Of a DNA stretch of 37,450 nt, positions 8,316 to 15,728 are shown piece by piece. The stretch lies in the NCBI GenBank assembly GCA_024639325.1, contig JAHEIO010000034.1, positions 1 to 37,450 of the forward strand. Direction: 5' to 3'. The notes under the pieces are model-generated. The model was given only the letters and a program-made list of their open reading frames with translations. It was not told the origin of the DNA and did no database searches. The position numbers were made by a program, and so were the translations under genes. How positions within the stretch are numbered: the first letter of the stretch is position 1; each line of letters starts with the position of its first letter. This stretch comes from Gammaproteobacteria bacterium. GTDB lineage: Bacteria > Pseudomonadota > Gammaproteobacteria > Arenicellales > JAANXG01.

Positions 8316-9464
8316 GTGCGATCATTATGCACTGGAGGACAAAAAACTCACTGGATTTTAGTGAAACTGCAACGTGAAAATCAATTATTGAAACGGCGCC
8401 TGGCGGCATTCTCCAAAGAGGCCTCCAAGAACGACGTGCTGTTGAAACGCTCGCTCGAGCGGGAAATGAATCTTCTGGAGGCGGTATCTCTCGACGAACT
8501 GCTGCACTTACTGGTACACGGACTGGCGGATTCGTATGGTCTCGAATCAGTTTCGCTGGCCCTGTGTGATCCGGACCACAATATTCGTCACCTCCTACCC
8601 AGCGAAGACGCTGCGAAGAATACCATGAAAGGTGTGATTTTTATGAACTCATTGGACAACCTGCCGCCTCGGTTAGCTTCATTTACTCAACCCTGGCTGG
8701 GGCCATATAGATGCGAGGATCATCGATCCATCTTTGTAGACGTCAAGAACCTTGGCAGCGTCGCGTTGATTCCGCTCATCCGGCACGACAGGCTGTTCGG
8801 CAGTCTCAATTTCGGCAGCAGCGATCCGGCCCGATTCACTCAACAGCACGCCACTGACTTTCTTCACCGGCTGGGCGCCATCGCATCGTTTTGTCTGGAG
8901 AACGCGATAAACCGTGCGCGGCTGATTCGAACCGGTCTCACAGACGTGTTGACAGGTTGGTACAATCGCCGCTACCTCGAGGATCGCATGCGCGGCGAAC
9001 TCGCCAGAGCCCAGCGCAATCAACAACCCCTGGTATGCCTGCTTTTGGACATCGACCACTTCAAGCGAGTCAACGATTCACATGGCCATCTGGCCGGCGA
9101 TACCGTACTTCGCGAAATCGCGAATCGCGTCGCAAGCAAGCTCAGAACCAGCGACGTGGCGGCCCGCTTTGGCGGTGATGAGCTCGCGATCTTGCTACCC
9201 AATACCAAGACAGATGAAGCGCGGCATCTAGCTGAACGCATCCGTAAAACCGTTTCCGATTCACCAATCGAGGTGCGGGATGGACTCGAGGTTGTTTTTA
9301 CGTTGTGCATAGGTATTGCGGGCCTGATTCCGAAACGCACCATGGCCGATTTCGATCTAATGCGTGAGCGACTGCTCGAACGGGCCGACGTCGCGCTGTA
9401 CCGCGCCAAATCGGCGGGACGTAACCGCGTTGAGCTGTACCCGGGATACGAATGCGGGTCTTAG
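8316..9464 (+). CDS. Diguanylate cyclase with DUF484/GAF-like sensor (GGDEF)
   Basis: A soluble regulator that should make cyclic di-GMP. The N-terminal third has a short coiled coil (QRENQLLKRRL) and a DUF484/GAF-like sensor fold (SLDELLHLLVHGLADSYGLE, then ALIPLIRHDRLFGSLNFGS). The catalytic domain carries TDVLTGWYNRRYL, LLDIDHFKRVNDSHGH and the active-site variant RFGGDEL at about 284-290, where L replaces the usual F of GGDEF, a tolerated change. An RxxD inhibitory site (RTSD, 277-280) sits five residues upstream, so product feedback is likely intact. Numbering is from GTG 8316; GTG 8361 is an equally possible start, since neither has an ideally placed site and the first 15 residues are not family-like. 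It is divergent from the membrane protein at 7641-8195. Confidence 0.9.
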   Translation: MRSLCTGGQKTHWILVKLQRENQLLKRRLAAFSKEASKNDVLLKRSLEREMNLLEAVSLDELLHLLVHGLADSYGLESVSLALCDPDHNIRHLLPSEDAAKNTMKGVIFMNSLDNLPPRLASFTQPWLGPYRCEDHRSIFVDVKNLGSVALIPLIRHDRLFGSLNFGSSDPARFTQQHATDFLHRLGAIASFCLENAINRARLIRTGLTDVLTGWYNRRYLEDRMRGELARAQRNQQPLVCLLLDIDHFKRVNDSHGHLAGDTVLREIANRVASKLRTSDVAARFGGDELAILLPNTKTDEARHLAERIRKTVSDSPIEVRDGLEVVFTLCIGIAGLIPKRTMADFDLMRERLLERADVALYRAKSAGRNRVELYPGYECGS

Positions 9465-9551
9465 TTACAATCCAGTAGGATTGCGTTCAAGCGACCCGAT
9501 GTATCCGTCCACGGTGGCGAGAAACTTAACGGCAGCACCGGCAATTGCAGC

Positions 9552-9557
9552 TATAAT
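9552..9557 (+). promoter_or_regulatory. Possible -10 element of the RRM gene
   Basis: A perfect TATAAT about 115 bases before the RRM start codon, leaving a leader of roughly 105 bases. No good -35 hexamer lies 16-18 bases upstream (TTAACG at 9526-9531 is 20 bases away). The 9465-9671 gap otherwise holds a small CAATCC/GGATTG hairpin at 9468-9483, just after the diguanylate cyclase stop. Confidence 0.3.
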
Positions 9558-9671
9558 CCAACCTCAATCGGTCAAACGGCTCTCCTGGAGCCCCTTACAT
9601 ACCGCTTCGATCGGGTCCGCGGGCATCGTGCTTGTACGCTCTGTAGCGGTTATCGCACCTTAGGAGAAATC

Positions 9672-10025
9672 ATGGGCAGGAAACTTTACGTGGGGAATTT
9701 ACCGTTCTCAGCCGACCAGCAGACTCTACAAGATACGTTTAGCCGGTGCGGCACGGTCGATTCGGTCAACTTGATTACAGATCGCGACACGGGCCGGAGC
9801 AAGGGCTTTGCCTTCGTCGAAATGTCGAGCAACGACGAGGGTCGGAAGGCCATCCAGGAGCTCAATGGTTCCAGCCTCGACGGCCGGGAAATCAAAGTCA
9901 ATGAAGCCAAGCCCAAGGTTCCCCGGCACGACCGCCGTGGTGGCGGTGGTCCCGGCGGCGGCTATGGTGGCGGCGGCCGCGGCGGTCGTGGCTACGGTGG
10001 CGGTGGCGATCGCGGCAATCGCTGA
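9672..10025 (+). CDS. RNA-binding protein, RRM with glycine-rich tail
   Basis: 117 residues. One RNA-recognition motif spans residues about 4-80, with RNP2 LYVGNL (5-10) and RNP1 KGFAFVEM (44-51), the aromatic RNA-contacting positions being intact. The tail from about residue 88 is a Gly/Arg/Tyr low-complexity region (RRGGGGPGGGYGGG, GRGGRGYGGGGDRG), as in cyanobacterial and proteobacterial Rbp proteins. Such proteins bind single-stranded RNA and are often cold- or stress-induced; specificity here is unknown. The start is well supported by AGGAG seven bases before the ATG. A small charged protein follows after 85 bases and may share the transcript. Confidence 0.93.
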   Translation: MGRKLYVGNLPFSADQQTLQDTFSRCGTVDSVNLITDRDTGRSKGFAFVEMSSNDEGRKAIQELNGSSLDGREIKVNEAKPKVPRHDRRGGGGPGGGYGGGGRGGRGYGGGGDRGNR

Positions 10026-10110
10026 GCAAACTTAGCGTTGGTATCGCTTTGGGTGCATTATTATTTGCACGCAGACGACCTAACGGGCGTAATAACGAAG
10101 GAGGATCGAA

Positions 10111-10320
10111 ATGGCAAAGAGTAAACACACTTTCGCGAAACGACAACGCGAGATGGAAAAAAAGCTGAAAGCGGAGGAAAAGCGAGCCCGCCGCCAAAAG
10201 AAAAAAGAAGAATCCGATGCCGCGACGGATACTCCGGATGAGGACGAAAGCACAGCGGAAGCAGGCGAAGTGGCGGATGCCCCAAGTGGTCAAGGAGATC
10301 CGGTATCGAGCCGGGAATAG
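10111..10320 (+). CDS. Small highly charged protein, conserved hypothetical
   Basis: 69 residues. The first half is very basic (MAKSKHTFAKRQREMEKK, EEKRARRQKKKEE) and probably helical; the second half is acidic and disordered (DEDESTAEAGE). A near-perfect AAGGAGGA site lies six bases before the ATG, so translation is probably strong. Small proteins beginning MAKSK-TF-KRQRE are found in other Gammaproteobacteria, often near RNA-related genes. The charge pattern suggests nucleic-acid or ribosome binding, but no function is established. Confidence 0.75.
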   Translation: MAKSKHTFAKRQREMEKKLKAEEKRARRQKKKEESDAATDTPDEDESTAEAGEVADAPSGQGDPVSSRE

Positions 10321-10502
10321 GCCGCGTATACTGGTGACCTTTGTTGCCAATCAACACGTCCATGTTCCCAGATCCCGCGACATATTTTCGGTCCATGTGC
10401 CGGCGGGTTTTGATGTTGCGGACAACCACATAGTACGGCTAGCGGAGGCGGGGTACACTAGCCCGCGAAGGTAATCGCCAAAGGCTGTCCCAGTCCTCAT
10501 CT

Positions 10503-10547
10503 TTGATCTAGGTCAAGGGTGGTCCGGCGCCTTCCTCGTAGTATTAT
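10503..10547 (+). promoter_or_regulatory. Possible FNR/Anr-type site and promoter for the 54-residue membrane protein
   Basis: TTGATCTAGGTCAA at 10503-10516 is a one-mismatch FNR/Anr box (TTGAT-N4-ATCAA). A -10-like TATTAT lies at 10542-10547 (or TAGTAT at 10539-10544), predicting a start near 10551-10554, 41.5 to 44.5 bases from the site centre, close to the class II spacing. TTGATCAA at 10551-10558 is a further palindrome overlapping the predicted start. The first gene downstream begins at 10579. Confidence 0.5.
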
Positions 10548-10578
10548 TTTTTGATCAAGTTCAGAGGGGCCGACGCGT

Positions 10579-10743
10579 ATGCGCCGTAAGCCAAGAAGAA
10601 TACTCGCGGGAAGCCTGATCGCTCTAGGCGGCCTGATGTTATGGCTGGCACCAGAGGCATCAAAGCTTGGATTATTGCTTTTGCTGCTCGCCGCCGCCGT
10701 CGAGATCATCGGAATCTATCTCGAGCACAAAGACGCGCGATAG
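10579..10743 (+). CDS. Small membrane protein, 54 residues
   Basis: Starts at an ATG with GAGGGG about ten bases upstream. After a basic start (MRRKPRRILAG) there are two hydrophobic stretches, SLIALGGLMLWLAP and LGLLLLLLAAAVEIIGIYLE, ending in HKDAR. The positive-inside rule puts both termini in the cytoplasm as a helical hairpin. Short proteins of this form recur in Proteobacteria as uncharacterised membrane proteins. The possible FNR-type promoter just upstream would make it oxygen- or redox-responsive. Confidence 0.7.
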   Translation: MRRKPRRILAGSLIALGGLMLWLAPEASKLGLLLLLLAAAVEIIGIYLEHKDAR

Positions 10744-10938
10744 CACTATTTACGTCTAACAATCAAACAGACTCAGCCCGGGCGGCCGTCGCAATTAACC
10801 GCTCCGTTATTTGACTCGGATCCGGTCCGATAGCCATGGCGGCGTCAAATGTGTCAAGTCGCGCCAAATAGAAAGCTTTCACACAGTCGTGAGTTATGAT
10901 GTCAGAAGGTCTTGAATTCGGTAGAAGAGGATAATTAC

Positions 10939-11394
10939 ATGAAAAACACGCCACTCAAACTGACTCCAAGCAGCTTGGCTTTTGGGATTGCGGTTGCATT
11001 GGCAGTATTTGCAAATGCCGCGTGGGCTGGGAAAGACGGTCGTGAAGCGATTATTCTCGATGATGAGAGCCGTGCTTTTGTTGTACAAGAGATGCAGCAG
11101 TTCGTGAACGGGCTTCGACAGGCGCTCATCGCATTGTCCCAAGACGATATGAAAAGCGTTTCGGCAGCGGTGCGTCCATTGGGAATGCAGGGCATGTCCA
11201 GCGCGCCTCCGAACCTGATGAGCTCTGTTCCAGAGGGATTCAGGCAGATTGGCATGCCAATTCACATGGCTTTTGACAAGATAGCCGATGCTGCGGAAAC
11301 AGGGGCTACAACGAAAGAGATTCTGACCAGTCTTGGCGCGGCAATGGATCGCTGTGTTGCCTGCCACGCTGCTTATCGAATCGTATCCCGCTAA
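10939..11394 (+). CDS. Periplasmic cytochrome c'-like protein
   Basis: 151 residues. A Sec signal peptide (about 1-30, cleavage after AWA) directs it to the periplasm, where one haem c would attach at CVACH (139-143) close to the C-terminus, as in cytochrome c' four-helix bundles. The body is helical: the VVQEMQQFVNGLRQALIALS helix, the methionine-rich GMQGMSSAPPNLMSS segment and the GFRQIGMPIHMAFDKIAD helix. The methionines could supply a distal ligand, but none can be assigned. The ATG at 10939 is chosen over upstream GTG/TTG codons because AGAAGAGG sits eight bases before it and the signal peptide starts there. Members bind NO or act in electron transfer. Convergent with the TRAP operon. 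Confidence 0.85.
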   Translation: MKNTPLKLTPSSLAFGIAVALAVFANAAWAGKDGREAIILDDESRAFVVQEMQQFVNGLRQALIALSQDDMKSVSAAVRPLGMQGMSSAPPNLMSSVPEGFRQIGMPIHMAFDKIADAAETGATTKEILTSLGAAMDRCVACHAAYRIVSR

Positions 11395-11457
11395 CCCGCT
11401 TTTGATGAAACCAGCAAGCCACGGGCATGCTTGGCATGGGCGATACAAACGAGAAAA

Positions 11458-12762
11458 TCATTGGGTCATTTTTGCAGGGAGCCAGGTGGCCAGCTCTGGG
11501 AATGCGGTAAGCAGGACGATTGCGATCATCAGTAGCAAGAAGAAAGGCATCGCATACAGCGAGATGCTCAGTATGTTGATTTTCGTAAGTCCCTGGATTA
11601 CGAATAGATTAAAACCTACGGGTGGCGTAATTTGAGACATCTCCACAACCAGTACGACGTAGATTCCGAACCACAACAAATCGATGTTGCTGCGTTCAAT
11701 CATCGGCAACACGATGGACGTCGTTAATACGACAATTGAGATGCCATCGAGAAAACAACCAAGCACCATGAAGAACAGGGTCAGCGCTATGATCAGCATA
11801 GCGGGTGTAAGACCCAATTCAGAGATTTGTTCAGCCAGCAATCGGGGAATGCCTGTGAAACCCATTGCCAGACTCAGAAACGCGGCGCCCGCGATAATGA
11901 AGGTAATCATGCATGAGGTGCGGGTCGCACCCAGAAGACTGGATTTAAAATTCTCGACGTTCAGATTACCGGTAACCAGCGATAGGAACAGCGCGCCGAA
12001 TACGCCGAGAGCCGCGGCCTCTGTGGCTGTCGCCCAGCCGGCATAAATCGAACCCAATACGAAGAAAACAAGCCCCAAAACCGGAAACAGGCGGCGGGTC
12101 TGATAAAGTTTCTGCAAGAAAGATAAGTCCGGGGTGTCGTCTTTGGGTAGTTTTTCAGCATTGAAGATCGCCCAGATCGCGGTGTAACCCATGAACAGCA
12201 CCACCAGCATCGCGCCCGGAACCACCCCTGCGATAAACAGCCGGGAGATAGAAACCTCCGCGGATACCCCGTATACAATGAGAATGATCGACGGCGGTAT
12301 CAAAAATCCCAATGTTCCCGAGCCAGCCAGTGTGCCTATCATCATCTGGAGCGGATAATGCCGTTTATTCAATTCCGGAAAAGTCATTCGGCCGATGGTG
12401 GCGGCGGTGGCGGCAGAGGAACCCGAAACTGCGGCGAAAACGGAGCAACCCAGGATGTTTACATGGAGTAAACGGCCGGGAATTTTCCGCAGCCACGGCG
12501 CCAAACCGTAAAACAAGTCTTCCGACAGCCTGGTACGAAATAATATCTCACCCATCCATATGAACAACGGCAATGCCGCGAGCGTCCACGTTGCGGATGC
12601 GCCCCAGGTACTCGTTGCAAAAAGCAGGCCGATGTTGCTGTTGCCGTTCAACGTCAGGGCAATGAAGGCGACGAGAAACAAAGTGCCGGCAACCCAGATC
12701 CCGCTCAACAATGCGCCAAATAGCACAGCGCACAAGATTATCACCAGATTTGCAATCTCCAC
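11458..12762 (-). CDS. dctM: TRAP transporter large permease, DctM
   Basis: 434 residues, about twelve membrane helices. Family landmarks include FVAFIALTLNG-like helix packing, LFIWMGEILFRTRLSEDLFYG, SGSSAATAATIGRMTFPELN, GSGTLGFLIPPSIILIVYG and VVEMSQITPPVGFNLFVIQG. It forms the substrate-translocating part of a Na+-driven TRAP system with DctQ. The start is the GTG at 12762, eight bases after the DctQ stop and preceded by GAGGA inside the DctQ end; an upstream extension of the frame only overlaps DctQ out of phase. Last gene of the dctP-dctQ-dctM transcript. TRAP systems import organic acids, sialic acid, ectoine and similar compounds; the substrate here is unknown. Confidence 0.93.
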   Translation of the reverse strand: MEIANLVIILCAVLFGALLSGIWVAGTLFLVAFIALTLNGNSNIGLLFATSTWGASATWTLAALPLFIWMGEILFRTRLSEDLFYGLAPWLRKIPGRLLHVNILGCSVFAAVSGSSAATAATIGRMTFPELNKRHYPLQMMIGTLAGSGTLGFLIPPSIILIVYGVSAEVSISRLFIAGVVPGAMLVVLFMGYTAIWAIFNAEKLPKDDTPDLSFLQKLYQTRRLFPVLGLVFFVLGSIYAGWATATEAAALGVFGALFLSLVTGNLNVENFKSSLLGATRTSCMITFIIAGAAFLSLAMGFTGIPRLLAEQISELGLTPAMLIIALTLFFMVLGCFLDGISIVVLTTSIVLPMIERSNIDLLWFGIYVVLVVEMSQITPPVGFNLFVIQGLTKINILSISLYAMPFFLLLMIAIVLLTAFPELATWLPAKMTQ

Positions 12763-12770
12763 GGGGCGGG

Positions 12771-13268
12771 CTAGTCCTCGAGCTCGACAAAGGAGGGGGT
12801 ATGTCCTTGCAGAGAACTGATGATGTCGTCCATCAGTGCAATGAAAAACAGCACCGCACCAAACGCCATTGGCAGCTGGGGGATCCACAGTGGAATTGCA
12901 ATGTAGCCCTGGGACAACTCAGCAAATTGCCAGGACTCGTAGACGAGGTAGCAAAGATGGTACGCGCCGTATCCCGTAATCAGTGTGAAAACAAACAGCG
13001 CCGCATAGGTCAGCTTTCTCTGAAATGATGAGGACAGCCGGTGAACGAGCAAGGTCACCCGGATGTGACCGCCATGCCGGAAAGTGTAAGCAAGCGCGAG
13101 AAATGACGCCGCAGCCAGCAAATAACCCGAAAAATCTTCCGTGGATGGGATGATGATCCCAATCCACCGACCGGCTATCTGGGCCAGGACCATCAAGGTT
13201 ATGAATACGATACAGGCACCGGCAACGATGCCGGCGCCGTTATAGACCTTATCAAGCTTGGATCGCAC
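12771..13268 (-). CDS. dctQ: TRAP transporter small permease, DctQ
   Basis: 165 residues with four membrane helices: IVAGACIVFITLMVLAQIAG, FSGYLLAAASFLALAYTF, LTYAALFVFTLITGYGAYHL and LPMAFGAVLFFIALMDDIIS. The family landmark FRHGGHIRVTLLVHRLS follows the second helix, and LWIPQLPMAFG lies before the last. It partners DctM in the membrane complex. The start is a GTG at 13268 with a poor ribosome-binding site, 25 bases after the DctP stop, so it may depend on read-through from dctP. Confidence 0.92.
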   Translation of the reverse strand: MRSKLDKVYNGAGIVAGACIVFITLMVLAQIAGRWIGIIIPSTEDFSGYLLAAASFLALAYTFRHGGHIRVTLLVHRLSSSFQRKLTYAALFVFTLITGYGAYHLCYLVYESWQFAELSQGYIAIPLWIPQLPMAFGAVLFFIALMDDIISSLQGHTPSFVELED

Positions 13269-13293
13269 TGATAAAGATCTTGTCTACGATCGT

Positions 13294-14265
13294 CTATCGA
13301 TAAGCGGAGAGAATTTCCTTGCCCGCTTCACCGGCTTCCGCAGCCCATTCCTCACCCATGATCTCACCAATGGCTTTCAAGTCAGCCTTGAGCTGCTCAC
13401 TGGGTTGTGCAACCGCGATACCGTTTTCCGCCAGCGTAGCGGTTTTAGCGGCAGTTTCAGCCCGCGCCATTTCCCATCCCCGGTTTTCTGCTGCGGCTGC
13501 GGCCTCCATCACGGCTTTTTGCTGATCATCATCCAGACGCTTGAACGCGCGTGCGTTGACAATCACCATGTTCTTGGGAATCCAGGCCTGGGTATCCGTG
13601 TAATTCGTAACGTAGTCCCACGACTGGCTGCTTACGCCGGTGCTTGGGGAGGTAACCATCGCATTGATGATGCCGGTCGAGAATGCTTGCGGAATTTCCG
13701 GGGTCTGCACCGTTGTCGGGGTCGCTTTGAGCAGCACTGCCAGCCGGGAGGTCGTTGGACTGTAGGCGCGCATCTTCAGTCCCTCGAGATCCGCGGCTGA
13801 GGATATTGGTTTTTTCGTGTAAAAACCCTGCGGCGGCCAGGGCACGGCATACAAGAGTTTCAGTCCATCTTTTTCCAGCGCTTGATCGACGCTTGGGCGG
13901 GTCGCAGCCCACAGTTTGCCGGCGCTTTCGAAATCAGAGGCGAGAAAAGGAATATTGTCCGCCTTGAAAACCGGGTTGTCGTTACCCAGCAAACCCATGA
14001 ACATCTCACCAATGGGCACCTGCCCGGTTCGTACTGCTCGATGAATCTCGGGGTGCTTGATCAACGAAGCCCCGGAATGAACGACGATATTCAATTCTCC
14101 GTTGGTCGCCTTGCTGACGTCTTCGGCAAACTGCCGAACATTTTTCGTGTGATGGACCCCATCACTGTAGGGCGTTGGCATATCCCATTTGGTTTCGGCA
14201 TGGCTGGCGCCAACCAGCAGTCCGAAACCCGCCAGCACGGCCGTAAAAGACTTGAGTATGAACAT
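13294..14265 (-). CDS. dctP: TRAP transporter periplasmic substrate-binding protein, DctP family
   Basis: 323 residues. The signal peptide is about residues 1-23 (FTAVLAGFGLLVGASHA, then ET). The mature protein has the DctP pattern: VRQFAEDVSKATNGELNIVV, HSGASLIKHPEIHRAVRTGQ, PPQGFYTKKPISSAADLEGLK, MRAYSPTTSRLAVLLKATP and the NMVIVNARAFKRLDDDQQKA segment. The arginine of LKMRAY is the position that normally pairs with a substrate carboxylate, so an organic acid is likely. The ATG at 14265 has GGAGG eight bases upstream; codons further out are not signal-peptide-like. First gene of the operon, with a palindrome 47-60 bases before the start. Confidence 0.94.
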   Translation of the reverse strand: MFILKSFTAVLAGFGLLVGASHAETKWDMPTPYSDGVHHTKNVRQFAEDVSKATNGELNIVVHSGASLIKHPEIHRAVRTGQVPIGEMFMGLLGNDNPVFKADNIPFLASDFESAGKLWAATRPSVDQALEKDGLKLLYAVPWPPQGFYTKKPISSAADLEGLKMRAYSPTTSRLAVLLKATPTTVQTPEIPQAFSTGIINAMVTSPSTGVSSQSWDYVTNYTDTQAWIPKNMVIVNARAFKRLDDDQQKAVMEAAAAAENRGWEMARAETAAKTATLAENGIAVAQPSEQLKADLKAIGEIMGEEWAAEAGEAGKEILSAYR

Positions 14266-14311
14266 TGCGGAACCTCCGGTGAGTTGATCGGTAACGGGGC
14301 ATGCAGGTACG

Positions 14312-14325
14312 TAAAACATGTTTTA
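14312..14325 (-). promoter_or_regulatory. Perfect 14-bp palindrome, possible operator of the TRAP operon
   Basis: TAAAACATGTTTTA is fully self-complementary and lies 47-60 bases upstream of the dctP start codon, overlapping a TATAAA on the minus strand that could serve as a -10 element. Its size and position suit a dimeric repressor, but no regulator gene is adjacent. Confidence 0.4.
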
Positions 14326-14486
14326 TATGCTTCACGAACAATTCGCAACCAAAATCGGGATTTACGTGCCGGGAAAATCTCAGGAACACAATATTTGGGA
14401 GGAAATCCAGGGACGATTCCCGGGACGCAATAGCGAATCAAAAAAGAGTGAAGGAAAGTTCAGAAACCTGATCAATTCTGTACTTC

Positions 14487-14606
14487 GTCATTGCGAATTC
14501 ACTATTTAGTCATTGCGAACGAAGTGAAGCAATCCAGCACGATTGCAATACAAGAACGCCTGGATTGCCGCGTCCTGCCAGGCTTCGGCACGCTCCACGC
14601 GATGAC
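14487..14606 (+). repeat. Dispersed intergenic repeat with inverted ends, plus a partial direct copy
   Basis: The element at 14509-14606 starts GTCATTGCGAACGAAGTGAA, continues GCAATCCAG, and ends with the roughly inverted TGGATTGCC and CGCGATGAC. A truncated extra copy of its left end (GTCATTGCGAAT) lies at 14487-14498. A half-copy occurs at 781-808 in the other orientation. One reading frame gives VIANEVKQSS, a familiar artefact of this repeat family. It is non-coding and most likely a small non-autonomous element. Confidence 0.75.
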
Positions 14607-14648
14607 ACACTCAACCGGAGCTTATTTAAGTATTGTGTCTCCGCAATT

Positions 14649-14672
14649 CAAGGCCGGCCGGGGCCGGCCTTG
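14649..14672 (-). terminator. GC-rich hairpin downstream of the spondin gene
   Basis: CAAGGCCGGC pairs with GCCGGCCTTG around a four-base loop, giving a ten-pair stem 25 bases beyond the spondin stop codon. The T-rich flank (CTTGTTTA) is on the plus-strand side, so on the minus strand it lacks a proper U-tract. It is a probable transcription barrier rather than a textbook terminator. Confidence 0.5.
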
Positions 14673-14696
14673 CTTGTTTATGCTACCTGGGCTGAT

Positions 14697-15419
14697 TCAG
14701 TCAGTCCGGGTTATCACGACTTTAGCGACCGAATCGGTCCAGCCGTGTACCGCCGGAACCAGATCAACACCGCCCAAGATACCCAGGTGACTGTTGATGA
14801 CCCCGCCTTCGGCCAGTGTCGGATCGCTGGTACCGGTTCCGAGATCGTCTGACATCTCCCCGACCAAGGCCTGACAGGGGGGGACGATGTCTGCAAAGTC
14901 TTCGGTGTTCATCTCGGTCCCGGCGTCATAGGCGCCGATGGAAACCGTCACGCTGTCACCGACTTTTTTTGGCAGGCGCTGAGCATCGAGCCCGGTGAAA
15001 CCGTCGTTGGTGCAGATCAACATCGATACGAAGGACAGGTACTTGGCGGGTGGCGAGGCATGAATCTCGAATTCGAGTGTCGCGCCTGACCCGCCGCCGT
15101 GGAAGATCGGTCTCTCGCCAACCATGGATTCGAACACATGCTTGTCGGCGGCCAATGCCTCGGCGAGGGGCGTCACGTTGCCGTTTTCCGCGATCTCTTG
15201 CACTTCGACGCTCGCGGGTTCGCCGACCTCGAAGACGTCCAGCGGCCTTCTGTGCGTTGCCACCACGGGCGGCGTGAAAGGCTGGCCACTTGTCAAATTG
15301 TTTATGGTGACATTGTAAGTCTTGATCGCTGGTGCGGCATGGCTGTTCATAACCCCGAACGAAGACATCAAAGCGACGGCGGCGGTAATCGTGTTCAATT
15401 TGCGTATTTTCCCAATCAT
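14697..15419 (-). CDS. Secreted spondin-domain protein
   Basis: 240 residues with a signal peptide (about 1-28, ITAAVALMSSFGVMNSHA then AP). The mature protein resembles bacterial spondin_N domains: YNVTINNLTSGQPFTPPVVA, HRRPLDVFEVGEPAS, ENGNVTPLAEAL, KYLSFVSMLICTNDGFTGLD, the VGDSVTVSIGAYDAGTEMNT segment and a C-terminal strand VAKVVITRTD. These single-domain proteins are secreted or periplasmic and poorly characterised; in animals the fold occurs in matrix-adhesion proteins. The ATG has AGGAGA upstream. It is transcribed divergently from the response regulator at 15729, with paired regulator-like direct repeats between them, so it is a plausible target of that system. Confidence 0.85.
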   Translation of the reverse strand: MIGKIRKLNTITAAVALMSSFGVMNSHAAPAIKTYNVTINNLTSGQPFTPPVVATHRRPLDVFEVGEPASVEVQEIAENGNVTPLAEALAADKHVFESMVGERPIFHGGGSGATLEFEIHASPPAKYLSFVSMLICTNDGFTGLDAQRLPKKVGDSVTVSIGAYDAGTEMNTEDFADIVPPCQALVGEMSDDLGTGTSDPTLAEGGVINSHLGILGGVDLVPAVHGWTDSVAKVVITRTD

Positions 15420-15536
15420 ATCTATCTGTCTCCTAAACGCAGTGCATTAATTTCAAGTACCGGACACAACAGGACACGGTACCTTCGGAGGACTCGATAC
15501 CAGAGTCCGCGTGCGTGCCACTTTAGGAAAGAGATG

Positions 15537-15553
15537 TCACGAATCGGTCACGA
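15537..15553 (-). promoter_or_regulatory. Direct-repeat operator A (TCACGA-N5-TCACGA)
   Basis: Two exact TCACGA hexamers start at 15537 and 15548, 11 bases apart, with a weaker third (TCAAGT) at 15559 in the same phase. The 11-bp period is typical of OmpR/PhoB-family binding. The site lies 118 bases upstream of the spondin start and is the inverted match of operator B. Confidence 0.55.
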
Positions 15554-15630
15554 AAGTTTCAAGTTTTCGTCTCATGAACACTGGGCCGTATCGCAGCTTG
15601 GTCCGCGGGATTCGGATGGTGTGCGGCGAA

Positions 15631-15647
15631 TCGTGACGCTTTCGTGA
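15631..15647 (+). promoter_or_regulatory. Direct-repeat operator B (TCGTGA-N5-TCGTGA)
   Basis: Two exact TCGTGA hexamers start at 15631 and 15642, again 11 bases apart. TCGTGA is the reverse complement of TCACGA, so operators A and B carry the same motif facing opposite ways. The site ends 82 bases before the response-regulator start codon, suiting autoregulation. Confidence 0.55.
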
Positions 15648-15728
15648 TATCTGGTTGCTACGCTCCCACCATGAAACGATGGGGGTCCATAGCCGCGGCG
15701 TATAGAACGGGGTAAGCTAATCACCGTC

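Larger units (their letters stand above)
14326..14696. other. Intergenic region between the TRAP operon and the spondin gene
   Basis: No gene recognised. It contains the upstream DNA of the TRAP promoter, a dispersed repeat with an extra partial copy (14487-14606) and a strong GC hairpin (14649-14672). Short frames here come from the repeat. Confidence 0.5.

Noticed and set aside
12763-12888. N-terminal extension of DctM to a codon at 12888
   Set aside because: It overlaps DctQ in another frame and adds non-membrane, cysteine-containing residues; GTG 12762 has a site at the right distance.
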